DNA from: Streptomyces cyaneochromogenes
GTDB taxonomy: Bacteria; Actinomycetota; Actinomycetes; Streptomycetales; Streptomycetaceae
Direction of reading: 5' to 3'
Length of the DNA: 64,000 nucleotides
Assembly: GCF_003963535.1 (NCBI RefSeq)
Contig: NZ_CP034539.1
Coordinates: 1,984,001 to 2,048,000, forward strand
In this document: positions 38,084-46,662 of the stretch, piece after piece
Numbering within the stretch: position 1 is the first letter of the stretch
Layout of the letters: every line of letters starts with the position of its first letter
The notes under the pieces: model-generated
What the model was told of the DNA's origin: nothing
The model's input: the letters and a program-made list of their open reading frames with translations, nothing else
The model's database searches: none
Translations under genes and position numbers: made by a program

Positions 38084-39097
38084 ATGGAGTCCTCCGGAGC
38101 CCGCCGAAGCCGTCGCGCTCGCCCCTCCCGACGCGGCCTGCTGTACGGCGCCCTCGCCGCCGTGACCGTCCTCGGCGGTACGGCCACGGGAACCGTGTAC
38201 GTGACCGCGCAGGCGCACTCCGGGGGCAGGGCCGTATCGTCGGCGGCGTCGCCGACGGCCTCGCCCTCGTCCTCGGCGCCGGTCGCAGTGAGCGGGGAGG
38301 CTTCGGTGGAACCTGTGGTGCAGCCGACGGTGGATCACGACGAGCTGCTGGCGGCGGCCATGGAGGCGGTGGACGTCCCGGACGGGGTCGAGGTGGCGGT
38401 GGCGGTGCTGGACCCGGAGTCCGGTGCGAGCGCCTCGTACGGGGACGGGAGCTTCGACACGGCCAGCATCGTCAAGGTCGACATCCTGGCGGCGCTGCTG
38501 TTGCAGGCTCAGGACGAGGGACGGCGGCTGACGGCGGCGGAGCAGTCGTATGCGACCGCGATGATCGAGAGCAGCGACAACGCCTCGGCGTCGGAGCTGT
38601 GGCGCAGGATCGGGAAGGCGGCGGGGCTGGACGCCGCGAACGAGCGCCTCGGCCTCACCGGGACCGAGGGCGGCGACGGAATGCTCTGGGGGCTGACGCA
38701 GACCACCGCCACCGATCAAGTCACCCTGTTGCGGCAGGTGTTCGGGGAGGACTCGGAGTTGAGCGATGCCTCCCGGGCGTATCTGCGCGGGCTGATGGGG
38801 CAGATCGCCGTGGGCCAGCGGTGGGGGGTGTCGGCCGCGGCCGACGGCTCCTCGTGGGCGCTGAAGAACGGCTGGCTGCCGCGTACGGCGACCGGGCTGT
38901 GGGACATCAACAGCGTCGGCCGGGTGACGGTCGACGGCCACGACTACCTGGTGGCCGCGCTGTCGGACGGCAACGCGACGCAGGCGCAGGGGATTTCGCT
39001 GGTCGAGGCGGCGGCGGTGGCGGCGGTGTCGGTGTTCGCCGGGCAGGACGCGCCGGCGTCCGGGGCCGCTTCGGTGCCCGCCACGGCATCGTCGTAG
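38084..39097 (+). CDS. Secreted class A beta-lactamase-like serine hydrolase
   Basis: 337 residues. An Arg-rich N-terminus precedes a hydrophobic segment (LLYGALAAVTVLGGTATGTVY), giving either a signal peptide or an anchor, then a Ser/Pro-rich linker to ~80. The penicilloyl-serine-transferase motifs are S128-I-V-K131, S164-D-N166 and K261-N-G263 in place of the usual K-T/S-G. The omega-loop Glu of true beta-lactamases is not obvious, so a PBP-like or esterase function is as likely as beta-lactam hydrolysis. It is followed by a short tandem duplication that contains the stop codon. Confidence 0.85.
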   Translation: MESSGARRSRRARPSRRGLLYGALAAVTVLGGTATGTVYVTAQAHSGGRAVSSAASPTASPSSSAPVAVSGEASVEPVVQPTVDHDELLAAAMEAVDVPDGVEVAVAVLDPESGASASYGDGSFDTASIVKVDILAALLLQAQDEGRRLTAAEQSYATAMIESSDNASASELWRRIGKAAGLDAANERLGLTGTEGGDGMLWGLTQTTATDQVTLLRQVFGEDSELSDASRAYLRGLMGQIAVGQRWGVSAAADGSSWALKNGWLPRTATGLWDINSVGRVTVDGHDYLVAALSDGNATQAQGISLVEAAAVAAVSVFAGQDAPASGAASVPATASS

Positions 39098-39119
39098 CCG
39101 CCACGGCATCGTCGTGGCC
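39079..39119 (+). repeat. Short tandem duplication at the end of the serine hydrolase gene
   Basis: GCCACGGCATCGTCGTAGCC is followed directly by GCCACGGCATCGTCGTGGCC. The two 20-bp units differ at one base, and that difference makes the stop codon TAG in the first unit. Confidence 0.6.
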
Positions 39120-39188
39120 GCTCCGGCGCTCCCGGACGCCGCCGCAATTCCCGTCGTCCGTCAGTTCGCGCATCAGTAACCTGTCCCG

Positions 39189-39785
39189 GTGGCGCCATCA
39201 GACGTTCTGTCCCGAGCCCTGAACGACCCCGTCGACCCGCCCCTCGGACCGCTCCCGGCGCCCGTGGCCGATCTTCTTCGCTCTCTCGACGCCCCGCCGC
39301 GGTTGGCCGCCCATCTGCGTGCGGTGCACGACGTGGCGGTTCAGCTGGTCGATTGGGTGGAGCGTCGGTATCCCGAGCTCGCCGTCGACCGCGAGGCCGT
39401 CCTGTTCGGAGCGGCCACGCACGACATCGGCAAGACGGTGCACATCGCCGAGTTGTCGGGTCCCGGCTCCTGTCATGAAGAGGCGGGGAGGCACCTGCTG
39501 TCGGCCCACGGGTTCGGCCCGGAACTCGCCCGCTTCGCCGGCACCCACGCCTCCTGGGCGGATCCCGCTGCCACACTCGAAGACCTGCTGGTGAGCACGG
39601 CGGACAAGGTCTGGAAGAACAAGCGGGTCCCCGAGCTCGAAGACCTCGTCATCTCACGGCTGGCCCGGGCGACGGGCAGGCAGCGCTGGGAGGAGTACCT
39701 GGCGCTCGACGACCTCCTCGGCCACATCGGCGACGGAGCCGACCACCGGCTGGCCTTCCAGGCGTCCTTCCCTGTGTACGCGTAG
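39189..39785 (+). CDS. HD domain phosphohydrolase-like protein
   Basis: 198 residues. Metal-binding signature residues: H in LAAHLRAVHDVA, the HD pair in FGAATHDIGKTVHIAEL, a further H in CHEEAGRHLLSAHGF, and the distal D in LLVSTADKVWKNKR. This is a small HD domain without an attached nucleotidyltransferase, probably a phosphohydrolase acting on a nucleotide or phosphate ester. GTG 39189 starts MAPSDVLSR. Convergent with the mycosin gene. Confidence 0.88.
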   Translation: MAPSDVLSRALNDPVDPPLGPLPAPVADLLRSLDAPPRLAAHLRAVHDVAVQLVDWVERRYPELAVDREAVLFGAATHDIGKTVHIAELSGPGSCHEEAGRHLLSAHGFGPELARFAGTHASWADPAATLEDLLVSTADKVWKNKRVPELEDLVISRLARATGRQRWEEYLALDDLLGHIGDGADHRLAFQASFPVYA

Positions 39786-39835
39786 GGCGTGTCTGTGCCG
39801 ATGAGCACGGCAGTGGACCGCTGCACGCGCGGGTC

Positions 39836-41068
39836 TCAGAAGTGGAACCGTCCGCGGCGGCCGCGCAGCACTGCGATCGCCCCGATCAGCAGGAGGCCGC
39901 CGGCGCTGCCCGCGAGGACGGCGGTCCAGTTCGTCGCGTCGTCGTCGGACTTGGCGGCCTCGGGGCCCGGGCCGAAGTACTCCTCGCCGTACGCCGCCGG
40001 CTGCAGGCCCTTCGGCTTGAGGGTCTCGGCCTTCTCGATGGCGGCCGCCGGGTCGATGAAGCCGTAGCCGCGGGAGTCGTCGCGGCCGTCGGCGGGGGCG
40101 TCGCGGGCCGTGTCCTCGAGGAGCTTCTTGATCTGGGCCGGGGTCAGACCGGGGTGCGCGGCCTTGATCAGGGCCACCGCTCCGGAGACGAAGGCGGCCG
40201 CGGCGCTGGTGCCCCAGCCCTCGTAGTACTTGTGGTCGGGGTCGGCGATGACGACGTCGACGCCGGGGGCGCTGACCGTCGCGTACCAGCGGCGGGTGGA
40301 GAAGGAGGCGCGGGTGCCGTAGCGGTCGACGGCGGTCGCGGCGATGACGCCCGGGTAGGCGGCCGGGTAGGAGATGTGGTCGCCCTTGTCGCCGCCGTTG
40401 CCCGCGGAGGCGACGACGACCGCGCCCTTCTTCAGGGCGTACTGGACGGCCTCGTCCTCGCCGGCCTCGGGGTGGGCGGACTTGGAGTCGTCGCCGAGGG
40501 AGAGGTTGATGACGTCGGCGCCGTGGTCGGCGGCCCAGCGGATGCCTTCGGCGAGGGCGTTGCCGCGGGTGCTGCGGGCCTTGGCGCGGGCGGGGTCGCC
40601 GTCCTCCAGGATGACGCGGACGGGGAGGATCTTGGCCTCGGGGGCGATGCCCATGACGCCGTCGCCCTTGCCCACGCCATGTCCGTGACCGGCGATGATG
40701 CCGGCCATGGCGGTGCCGTGCCGGGCCCAGGGGCGATCGCCGCGCTCGGCGCCGAAGCCGACCATGTCCTTGCCTTCGAGGACGTTGCCGGCCAGGTCGG
40801 GGTGGTCGTCCTCGACGCCGGTGTCGAGGACGGCGACGGTGATGCCGGCGCCCTTGGTGGTCTGCCAGGCCTCCTGGGTGTGCATGGCGTCCAGGGCCCA
40901 CTGCCGGGCGCGTATCGAGTCGGCGTGCGCGGCGGTGGGCGGCAGGAGGGCGAGGCAGGCGCCGAGGAGGACGGCGACGGGGCCGGTCCGGCGGATCGTG
41001 AAGGTCTTCATGGCGCCGCCGGTTCGGGGGGCCGTGGTTGCCACGCTGCTCGTTCCGGTCCTCATCAC
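39836..41068 (-). CDS. Mycosin-type subtilisin-like membrane protease (type VII secretion associated)
   Basis: 410 residues. A signal peptide (VAVLLGACLALLPPTAAHA) ends near 49. The S8 catalytic triad is D82 (VAVLDTGVEDDHPD), H117 (ARHGTAMAGIIAG) and S288 (WGTSAAAAFVSGAVAL), with Asn in SAGNGG as oxyanion residue. A C-terminal membrane anchor (VLAGSAGGLLLIGAIAVLRG) ends in a short basic tail. This is the mycosin architecture, normally found with ESX/type VII systems. No EccC, EccB or WXG100 genes are present in the window. The GTG start overlaps the upstream gene stop (GTGATGA), so it is co-translated with the proline-rich protein. Confidence 0.9.
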   Translation of the reverse strand: MMRTGTSSVATTAPRTGGAMKTFTIRRTGPVAVLLGACLALLPPTAAHADSIRARQWALDAMHTQEAWQTTKGAGITVAVLDTGVEDDHPDLAGNVLEGKDMVGFGAERGDRPWARHGTAMAGIIAGHGHGVGKGDGVMGIAPEAKILPVRVILEDGDPARAKARSTRGNALAEGIRWAADHGADVINLSLGDDSKSAHPEAGEDEAVQYALKKGAVVVASAGNGGDKGDHISYPAAYPGVIAATAVDRYGTRASFSTRRWYATVSAPGVDVVIADPDHKYYEGWGTSAAAAFVSGAVALIKAAHPGLTPAQIKKLLEDTARDAPADGRDDSRGYGFIDPAAAIEKAETLKPKGLQPAAYGEEYFGPGPEAAKSDDDATNWTAVLAGSAGGLLLIGAIAVLRGRRGRFHF

Positions 41069-42921
41069 GACTGCTCCGTGGTCGGGCCGACGTTCTTACG
41101 CAGGGCGCGTTCGACGCGGTCGGCGAGGCCCTTTGCCTCGTGGCCGAGGCCGGCCTGGGCCACGGCCGTGGTGGTGCCGGACCGCATGGCCTCGTCGGCG
41201 GGCTCGGGCTCGTCGACGGTGCGGTCGTCGGCCCAGCCTGAGACGGCGTACACGACGACGGGGGCGTCGGTGAGGACGGAGACGGTCCAGGAGGCGCGCT
41301 GCTCGTCGCCGAATCCGGCGGCCAGGGTGCCCTTGACGGCGTAGGGGCGCGGCATGAGGTCCGCGCGGCGGTCCAGGTCCTCTTTGGCGAACCGGCTGTC
41401 GAGCGAGCGCATGGCGGCCGCGTCGGCCGTGGTGAAGAGCAGGCCGACGGTGGTGACGTAGCTCTCGGTGGCGTCGATGTAGGTGGCGCGCAGGAGTCGC
41501 TCGCAGCCGACGGGGGCGAGGGCCTTGCGCAGCAACGGGTCGAAGGCGTTCGCACAGCCGCTGTCCGGGGCCACGGCGATCCGCGTCCAGGTCCGGTCGG
41601 CGCCGCCTGGTCCGGCGCCCTTGCCGAGCACGGTGCGCGGGAACAGCTGGTCCACGGGGACGCTGTGCCACAGACCGCCGGCGGCGGCGAAGGTGTCCTG
41701 CGCTCCGTCGTCGCCGGACTCCCCGACCAGCCAACTCCCGGTCACGGCCCCGCCGATGAGGCCGAGCCCGAGTACGACACAGGCGGCGGCCGCGGCGAGC
41801 CGGGGCCGGATCCGCACCCCGAGGAGGGGCCGCGGTCGTGCCCGTTCGTCGTAGCCCTCGGGCTCCCCGAACGACACGTGGGGCCGCCCGGCGCCCGGGG
41901 CACCGCCCGGCGCCATGGGGGCGCTCCAGGAGAGGGACGGGTCCGGGGCGAAGGAGGTGGAGCCGCGGCCGTTCGTGGACTGCCCCGGAACGTGGGCGGG
42001 CGCGGGCCCTGAGGGTGCGGCGGCACCGTATCCGCTGCCCGCCGGCGCGTGCCCGGCCCCCGGCTCACGCTCGGGAGGGAGCGGGACCGATACGGCGGGC
42101 CGCGGGGGCGGCGGGGCGGAAGCGGGACGGCGAGTGGGGTCGGCGGGTGCCGGGCCGGGACGGGTGGCCGGCGGCGGAGGCATGGCGGTGGAGCCCTGCG
42201 CAGGCCCGCTGCCCGGCCGGGGAGGCGCGCCGGACGCTCCCTGCGCGGTCGACGTGCCCGCCTGAGGAGGCACGCCGATGGAACCCGGCATGGGCGCGCC
42301 GCCCGGCCGGGACGGCACGTCGGCGGAACCGCGCGCCGAGGGCGGCCGGGTGTCGGACTCGGGCGAGGAGCCGGAGAGGATCGGCCGGAGCCGGAAGGTG
42401 GTCTCCGCGGCGGTCTCGGCGGGGGCGCCCGTACGGCGCGGCGTCGAGGGCCGCTCGGCCTGGCGGGGCGGTATGCCGTTGGGCGCCGGCTGCCCGGCGG
42501 GTTCCTGGCGGGGCGATCCGCCGCTCTCGGCGAGCCCTGCGGTGGGCGGGGCGTCCGGGAAGCGCGCCGAGGCCCGGGGCGGTGGCGGAGGCATGGAGGC
42601 GTCGTCTCCGGAGGCCGGGACGCGCAGGTGGGGGGTGTGGGGCGACGTACCTGACATTCCGGACGGACTCGACGGGTCGGATGCACTGGATGTGCCGGAC
42701 GGGGGGTGAGTGGAGCTCGCCGGGGAGTTCGGCATCGCCCCCGGCCCACCCTGCGCGGATCCCTCCGGCGCCGGGCCCGGGCCGGTCGGCTGCTCGCCCT
42801 GCGTGGTGCCGGCCGGCGGGTCGGCGGGTCTCGGCGGTGTCGTCGGGCGGGGCGGGACGGCGGGCGGTGGGGGTGTCGCGGGGCGCGGAGGGATGGGGGC
42901 GCGGCGCGCTTCCGTGCTCAT
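41065..42921 (-). CDS. Proline-rich single-pass membrane protein coupled to mycosin
   Basis: 618 residues in three parts. About 400 residues of low-complexity Pro/Gly/Ala/Ser sequence come first, cytoplasmic by topology. One membrane span (AAAAACVVLGLGLIGGAVTG) follows near residue 415. An extracytoplasmic domain of ~190 residues ends the protein, with WHSVPVDQLFPRTVLG, WTRIAVAPDSGC, CERLLRATYIDATESYVTTVG and a WTVSVLTDAPVVVYAVSGW strand. Two Cys in the outer domain could form a disulfide. I do not recognise the domain by name. Translational coupling to the mycosin suggests a partner or substrate. ATG 42921 follows GGGGGG. Confidence 0.75.
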   Translation of the reverse strand: MSTEARRAPIPPRPATPPPPAVPPRPTTPPRPADPPAGTTQGEQPTGPGPAPEGSAQGGPGAMPNSPASSTHPPSGTSSASDPSSPSGMSGTSPHTPHLRVPASGDDASMPPPPPRASARFPDAPPTAGLAESGGSPRQEPAGQPAPNGIPPRQAERPSTPRRTGAPAETAAETTFRLRPILSGSSPESDTRPPSARGSADVPSRPGGAPMPGSIGVPPQAGTSTAQGASGAPPRPGSGPAQGSTAMPPPPATRPGPAPADPTRRPASAPPPPRPAVSVPLPPEREPGAGHAPAGSGYGAAAPSGPAPAHVPGQSTNGRGSTSFAPDPSLSWSAPMAPGGAPGAGRPHVSFGEPEGYDERARPRPLLGVRIRPRLAAAAACVVLGLGLIGGAVTGSWLVGESGDDGAQDTFAAAGGLWHSVPVDQLFPRTVLGKGAGPGGADRTWTRIAVAPDSGCANAFDPLLRKALAPVGCERLLRATYIDATESYVTTVGLLFTTADAAAMRSLDSRFAKEDLDRRADLMPRPYAVKGTLAAGFGDEQRASWTVSVLTDAPVVVYAVSGWADDRTVDEPEPADEAMRSGTTTAVAQAGLGHEAKGLADRVERALRKNVGPTTEQS

Positions 42922-43202
42922 CCACCCCCCCGTTTCCTCATGTCCGGGCCCGCTCTCGTACGCAGGCCGTCGTTCTGTGTCCCGGCTGCCCTGCCCGGCG
43001 CGGAATCGTCCGACCAGGCACGCATACCCGCACGGGCGGAGCGTCATCCCGGCGCGCCCGAGCGGCCGTGGGCGTTCCACCCATGCGTGCGCGTCACTCT
43101 ACGGGTTGATGCAGGGGGAACGGGAACCAGTCCACGACCCCGCGTAAATCTGCCCGGAACGTCCCCCTACCCTGCGGTAATCCCGTCTGGCAGGCTGCGT
43201 TC
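42922..43202. promoter_or_regulatory. Divergent intergenic region, no gene seen
   Basis: 281 nt between the proline-rich protein (minus) and the PLP enzyme (plus). Candidate elements only: CAGGCT 6 nt before ATG 43203, as for a leaderless promoter, and GGAAC motifs near 43118 and 43156. Confidence 0.35.
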
Positions 43203-44405
43203 ATGACTGCGCGCGCCGCCGACCGGGCCCGTTACGACCGGGCCACCGCCCATCTCGAAGCCCCTCTCGCGATCGTGGACCTGGACGCCTTCGACGCCAA
43301 CGCGGACGATTTGCTCCGCCGCGCCGGCGGGAAGCCGATCCGTGTCGCCAGCAAGTCCGTCCGCTGCCGGGCCCTGCTGGAGCGCGTGCTCGCGAAGGAC
43401 GGGTTCGCGGGGATCATGTCCTTCACGCTGGCCGAGTCCCTGTGGCTGGCGCGCTCCGGGTTCGACGACGTCCTGCTCGCCTACCCGTCCGCCGACCGTG
43501 CCGGGTTCGCCGAGCTGGCCGGTGATCCCAAGCTCGCCTCCGCCGTCACCGTGATGATCGACGATCCGGCACAGCTCCGGTTCATCGACGACGCACGCGA
43601 CGGTGGCCGGGAAGTGGTGCGGGTCTGCCTGGAGTTGGACACCTCGCTGAAGCTGCTCGGCGGGCGCGTGCGGGTCGGCGCCCGGCGTTCGCCGCTGCAC
43701 TCCCCGGCCCAGGTCGCCGACATGGCCCGGGTCGTCGCGCGGCGGCCGGGGTTCGAGCTCGTCGGGATCATGGCGTACGAGGGACACATCGCGGGAGTCG
43801 GGGACGCGGTGGCGGGGCGGCCGCTGCGGTCGCGTGCCATACGGCTGATGCAGGCCGCCGCGCGCCGGGAGCTCGCCGAGCGGCGGGCCGAGGTGGTGCG
43901 GGCGGTGCGGGCCGTGGCGCCGGGGCTGGAGTTCGTCAACGGTGGCGGGACCGGCAGTGTGCAGCACACCGCCGCCGAGGACTGCGTCACCGAGATCGGG
44001 GCCGGGTCGGGGCTGTACGTCCCGCGGCTGTTCGACAACTACACGTCCTTCAGCGGGCGTCCGGCCGCGCTGTTCGCCCAGCCCGTGGTGCGCCGGCCGG
44101 GGGTCGGGGTGGTGACCGTCCTCGGGGGCGGCTATCCGGCCTCGGGTGCGGCCGGGCCCGACCGGCTGCCGGTGCCGTACCTGCCGGAGGGGCTGCGGTA
44201 CGACCCCCAGGAGGGGCCCGGCGAGGTGCAGACGCCGCTGCTCGGCTCGCCGGCCGACGATCTGCTGATCGGCGACAAGGTGTGGTTCCGGCACGCCAAG
44301 GCCGGTGAGCTGTGCGAGCGGTTCGACGCGCTGCACCTCGTCGAGGGCGACTCGGTGCCGGCGACCGTGCCGACGTATCGGGGCGAGGGCCGTACGTTCC
44401 TGTAG
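43203..44405 (+). CDS. PLP-dependent amino acid deaminase/aldolase (D-threonine aldolase-like, alanine racemase fold)
   Basis: 400 residues. The N-terminal alanine-racemase-type barrel carries the PLP lysine in PIRVASKSVRCRALL. AYPSADRAGFAEL and VVRVCLELDTSLKLLGGR follow. The phosphate-binding strand region is FVNGGGTGSVQHTA. The C-terminal beta domain ends with IGDKVWFRHAKAGEL and HLVEGDSVPATVPTYRG. The family includes D-threonine aldolase and D-amino-acid deaminases; the substrate here is unknown. ATG 43203. Convergent with the SDR gene. Confidence 0.88.
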   Translation: MTARAADRARYDRATAHLEAPLAIVDLDAFDANADDLLRRAGGKPIRVASKSVRCRALLERVLAKDGFAGIMSFTLAESLWLARSGFDDVLLAYPSADRAGFAELAGDPKLASAVTVMIDDPAQLRFIDDARDGGREVVRVCLELDTSLKLLGGRVRVGARRSPLHSPAQVADMARVVARRPGFELVGIMAYEGHIAGVGDAVAGRPLRSRAIRLMQAAARRELAERRAEVVRAVRAVAPGLEFVNGGGTGSVQHTAAEDCVTEIGAGSGLYVPRLFDNYTSFSGRPAALFAQPVVRRPGVGVVTVLGGGYPASGAAGPDRLPVPYLPEGLRYDPQEGPGEVQTPLLGSPADDLLIGDKVWFRHAKAGELCERFDALHLVEGDSVPATVPTYRGEGRTFL

Positions 44406-44482
44406 CGGCGGTCCGCGCGCGGGGCGAGCGGGACGTCACCATCCCCCGAGGGCGGCGTCCCGCTCACTTCCCCGGCGCCGGG

Positions 44483-45265
44483 CTACAGCGGCGTGACGTA
44501 CGCCCCCGAGATCCCGCCGTCCACCAGGAAGTCGGTGGCGTTGACGAAGGAGGAGTCGTCGCTGGCCAGGAAGGCGACGGCGGCGGCGATCTCCTCGGCC
44601 TCGGCGAAACGGCCCACCGGGATGTGCACCAGGCGGCGTGCGGCCCGCTCCGGGTCCTTGGCGAACAGCTCCTGCAGGAGCGGGGTGTTGACCGGTCCCG
44701 GGCACAGGGCGTTGACCCGGATGCCGTCGCGGGCGAACTGCACGCCCAGCTCGCGGGACATGGCCAGCACGCCGCCCTTGGAGGCCGTGTACGAGATCTG
44801 CGAGGTCGCCGCGCCCATCCGGGCCACGAAGGACGCCGTGTTGATGATGGAGCCCCTGCCCTGCTGCCGCATGTAGGGGATGGCGGCCTTGCAGCACAGG
44901 TAGACGGAGGTGAGGTTGACCTCCTGGACGCGCTTCCAGGCCTCCAGGCCGGTCTCCAGGATGGAGTCGTCGTCGGGCGGCGAGATACCGGCGTTGTTGA
45001 AGGCGATGTCGACGCTGCCGTAGGTGTCGTACGCCGTCTTGAACAGCGCCTCGACCTGCTCGGGGTCGGTGACGTCGACCTTCACGAAGATCCCGCCGAC
45101 CTCCTCGGCGGCCGCCTTGCCGCGCTGCTCGTCGACGTCGCCGCAGACGATGTGGGCGCCCTCGGAGGCGAGGCGGCGGGCGGTGGCGAGGCCGATGCCG
45201 CTGCCGGCGCCGGTGATGACGGCGGTACGGCCGACCAGGCGTCGGCAGACATTCTCTTCGGTCAC
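44483..45265 (-). CDS. SDR family dehydrogenase (probable alcohol oxidation step of amine catabolism)
   Basis: 260 residues of a classical short-chain dehydrogenase: TAVITGAGSGIGLATARRLA (cofactor Gly motif), CGDVDEQRG (Asp preferring NAD), FNNAGISPP, catalytic Ser and the Y-x-x-x-K in ISYTASKGGVLAMSREL, and a C-terminal VNATDFLVDGGIS. The GTG start at 45265 overlaps the aldehyde dehydrogenase stop by 4 nt (GTGA). With the ligase and aldehyde dehydrogenase upstream it most likely oxidises the hydroxyl group of gamma-glutamylethanolamide to the aldehyde. That role is inferred from context. Confidence 0.88.
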   Translation of the reverse strand: MTEENVCRRLVGRTAVITGAGSGIGLATARRLASEGAHIVCGDVDEQRGKAAAEEVGGIFVKVDVTDPEQVEALFKTAYDTYGSVDIAFNNAGISPPDDDSILETGLEAWKRVQEVNLTSVYLCCKAAIPYMRQQGRGSIINTASFVARMGAATSQISYTASKGGVLAMSRELGVQFARDGIRVNALCPGPVNTPLLQELFAKDPERAARRLVHIPVGRFAEAEEIAAAVAFLASDDSSFVNATDFLVDGGISGAYVTPL

Positions 45266-46662
45266 TGTGCGGGGCCTTCCGTGCTGATGAAGACGTTCTT
45301 TGTTTCGGTGAAGGCGGTCAGGGCGTCCGGGCCCAGTTCGCGGCCGATGCCGGACTGCTTGAAGCCGCCGAAGGGGGTCCAGTAGCGGACGCTGGAGTGG
45401 GAGTTGACGGACAGGTTGCCGGCCCGGACCGCCTGGGAGACGCGCAGGGCGCGGCCGACGTCGCGGGTCCAGATGGAGCCGGAGAGGCCGTAGTCGGTGG
45501 CGTTGGCCAGCCGGACCGCCTCCGCCTCGTCCTCGAAGGGGAGGACGACGGCGACGGGGCCGAAGACCTCCTCGACGGCTACGCGCGCGCGGGGGTCGAC
45601 GCCGGTGAGGACGGTGGGCGGGAACCAGAAGCCGGGGCCCTCGGGGGCCTTGCCGCGGATGCCTTCCAGGTCGTCGCCGACGTACGAACGCACGCGCTCC
45701 AGCTGGACCTTGGAGATCAGCGGGCCCATGTCGGTCTTCTCGTCGGCCGGGTCGCCGACCGTCACCGCCTCGATGGCGGGGCTCAACAGCTCCAGGAAGC
45801 GGTCGTAGGCGGAGCGCTGGACGAGGATGCGGGTGCGGGCGCAGCAGTCCTGGCCGGAGTTGTCGAGGAAGGACATGGGCGCGGCGGCCGCGGCGGCTTC
45901 GAGGTCGGCGTCGGCGAAGACGATGTTGGGGCTCTTGCCGCCGAGTTCGAGGGTGACGCGCTTGAGGAGCGCCGAGCCCTTCGCCAGCACTTGTTTGCCC
46001 ACGCCCGTGGACCCGGTGAAGACGATCTTCGCGACGCCCGGGTGCTCGACGAGGGCGTTGCCCGCGACGGGACCGTGACCGGGCAGGACCTGGAACAGCC
46101 CCTCCGGGAGGCCCGCCTCCAGGGCGAGCTCCGCCAGGCGCAATGCCGTCAGCGGGGTCGTCTCGGCGGGCTTGAGGATGACCGCGTTGCCGGCCGCGAG
46201 CGCCGGGGCCGTGCCCCAGGCCGCGATCGGCATCGGGAAGTTCCAGGGAGCGATGACGCCGACGACACCGAGCGGTTCGAGGATCGTCACGTTCAGGCCG
46301 CCGGCGACCGGGATCTGACGTCCGGTCAGCCGCTCCACTCCCCCGGCCGCGTAGTCGAGCAGATCGCGGACGTTGCCCGCCTCCCAGCGGGCGTTGCCGA
46401 CGGTGTGCCCGGCCTCGCGGACCTCCAACCGGGCGAGTTCCTCGAGGTGTTCGTCGACCTTGACCGCGAACCGGCGCAGCAGCCGGGCGCGTTCGCCCGG
46501 GGCGAGGGCCGCCCACCCGGACTGTGCCAACGCGCCGCGCACGACGGCGGCGTCCACGTCGGCCGCGGTGGCGGCCTGGACGGTGGCGACGACCTCCTCG
46601 GTGGCGGGGTTCAGTACTTCCAGTACGTGCTCGGAAGACTCGGAAGACAAGAAGGGCCTCAC
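45262..46662 (-). CDS. NAD-dependent aldehyde dehydrogenase
   Basis: 466 residues. Motifs: APWNFPMPIAAWGTAPALAA, FTGSTGVGKQVL (cofactor), TLELGGKSPNIVFADADL with the general-base Glu, the nucleophile Cys in NSGQDCCARTRILV, EVFGPVAVVLPF and PFGGFKQSGIGRELG. It fits the gamma-aminobutyraldehyde/betaine aldehyde type. The GTG start at 46662 overlaps the glutamine-synthetase-like stop by 4 nt. It should oxidise gamma-glutamyl-aminoacetaldehyde to gamma-glutamylglycine in the proposed pathway. Confidence 0.9.
   Translation of the reverse strand: MRPFLSSESSEHVLEVLNPATEEVVATVQAATAADVDAAVVRGALAQSGWAALAPGERARLLRRFAVKVDEHLEELARLEVREAGHTVGNARWEAGNVRDLLDYAAGGVERLTGRQIPVAGGLNVTILEPLGVVGVIAPWNFPMPIAAWGTAPALAAGNAVILKPAETTPLTALRLAELALEAGLPEGLFQVLPGHGPVAGNALVEHPGVAKIVFTGSTGVGKQVLAKGSALLKRVTLELGGKSPNIVFADADLEAAAAAAPMSFLDNSGQDCCARTRILVQRSAYDRFLELLSPAIEAVTVGDPADEKTDMGPLISKVQLERVRSYVGDDLEGIRGKAPEGPGFWFPPTVLTGVDPRARVAVEEVFGPVAVVLPFEDEAEAVRLANATDYGLSGSIWTRDVGRALRVSQAVRAGNLSVNSHSSVRYWTPFGGFKQSGIGRELGPDALTAFTETKNVFISTEGPAQ

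Noticed and set aside
44483..46516. 677-residue continuous minus-strand frame covering the SDR and aldehyde dehydrogenase genes
   Set aside because: The first ~415 residues are an out-of-frame reading of the aldehyde dehydrogenase. The real SDR starts at GTG 45265.
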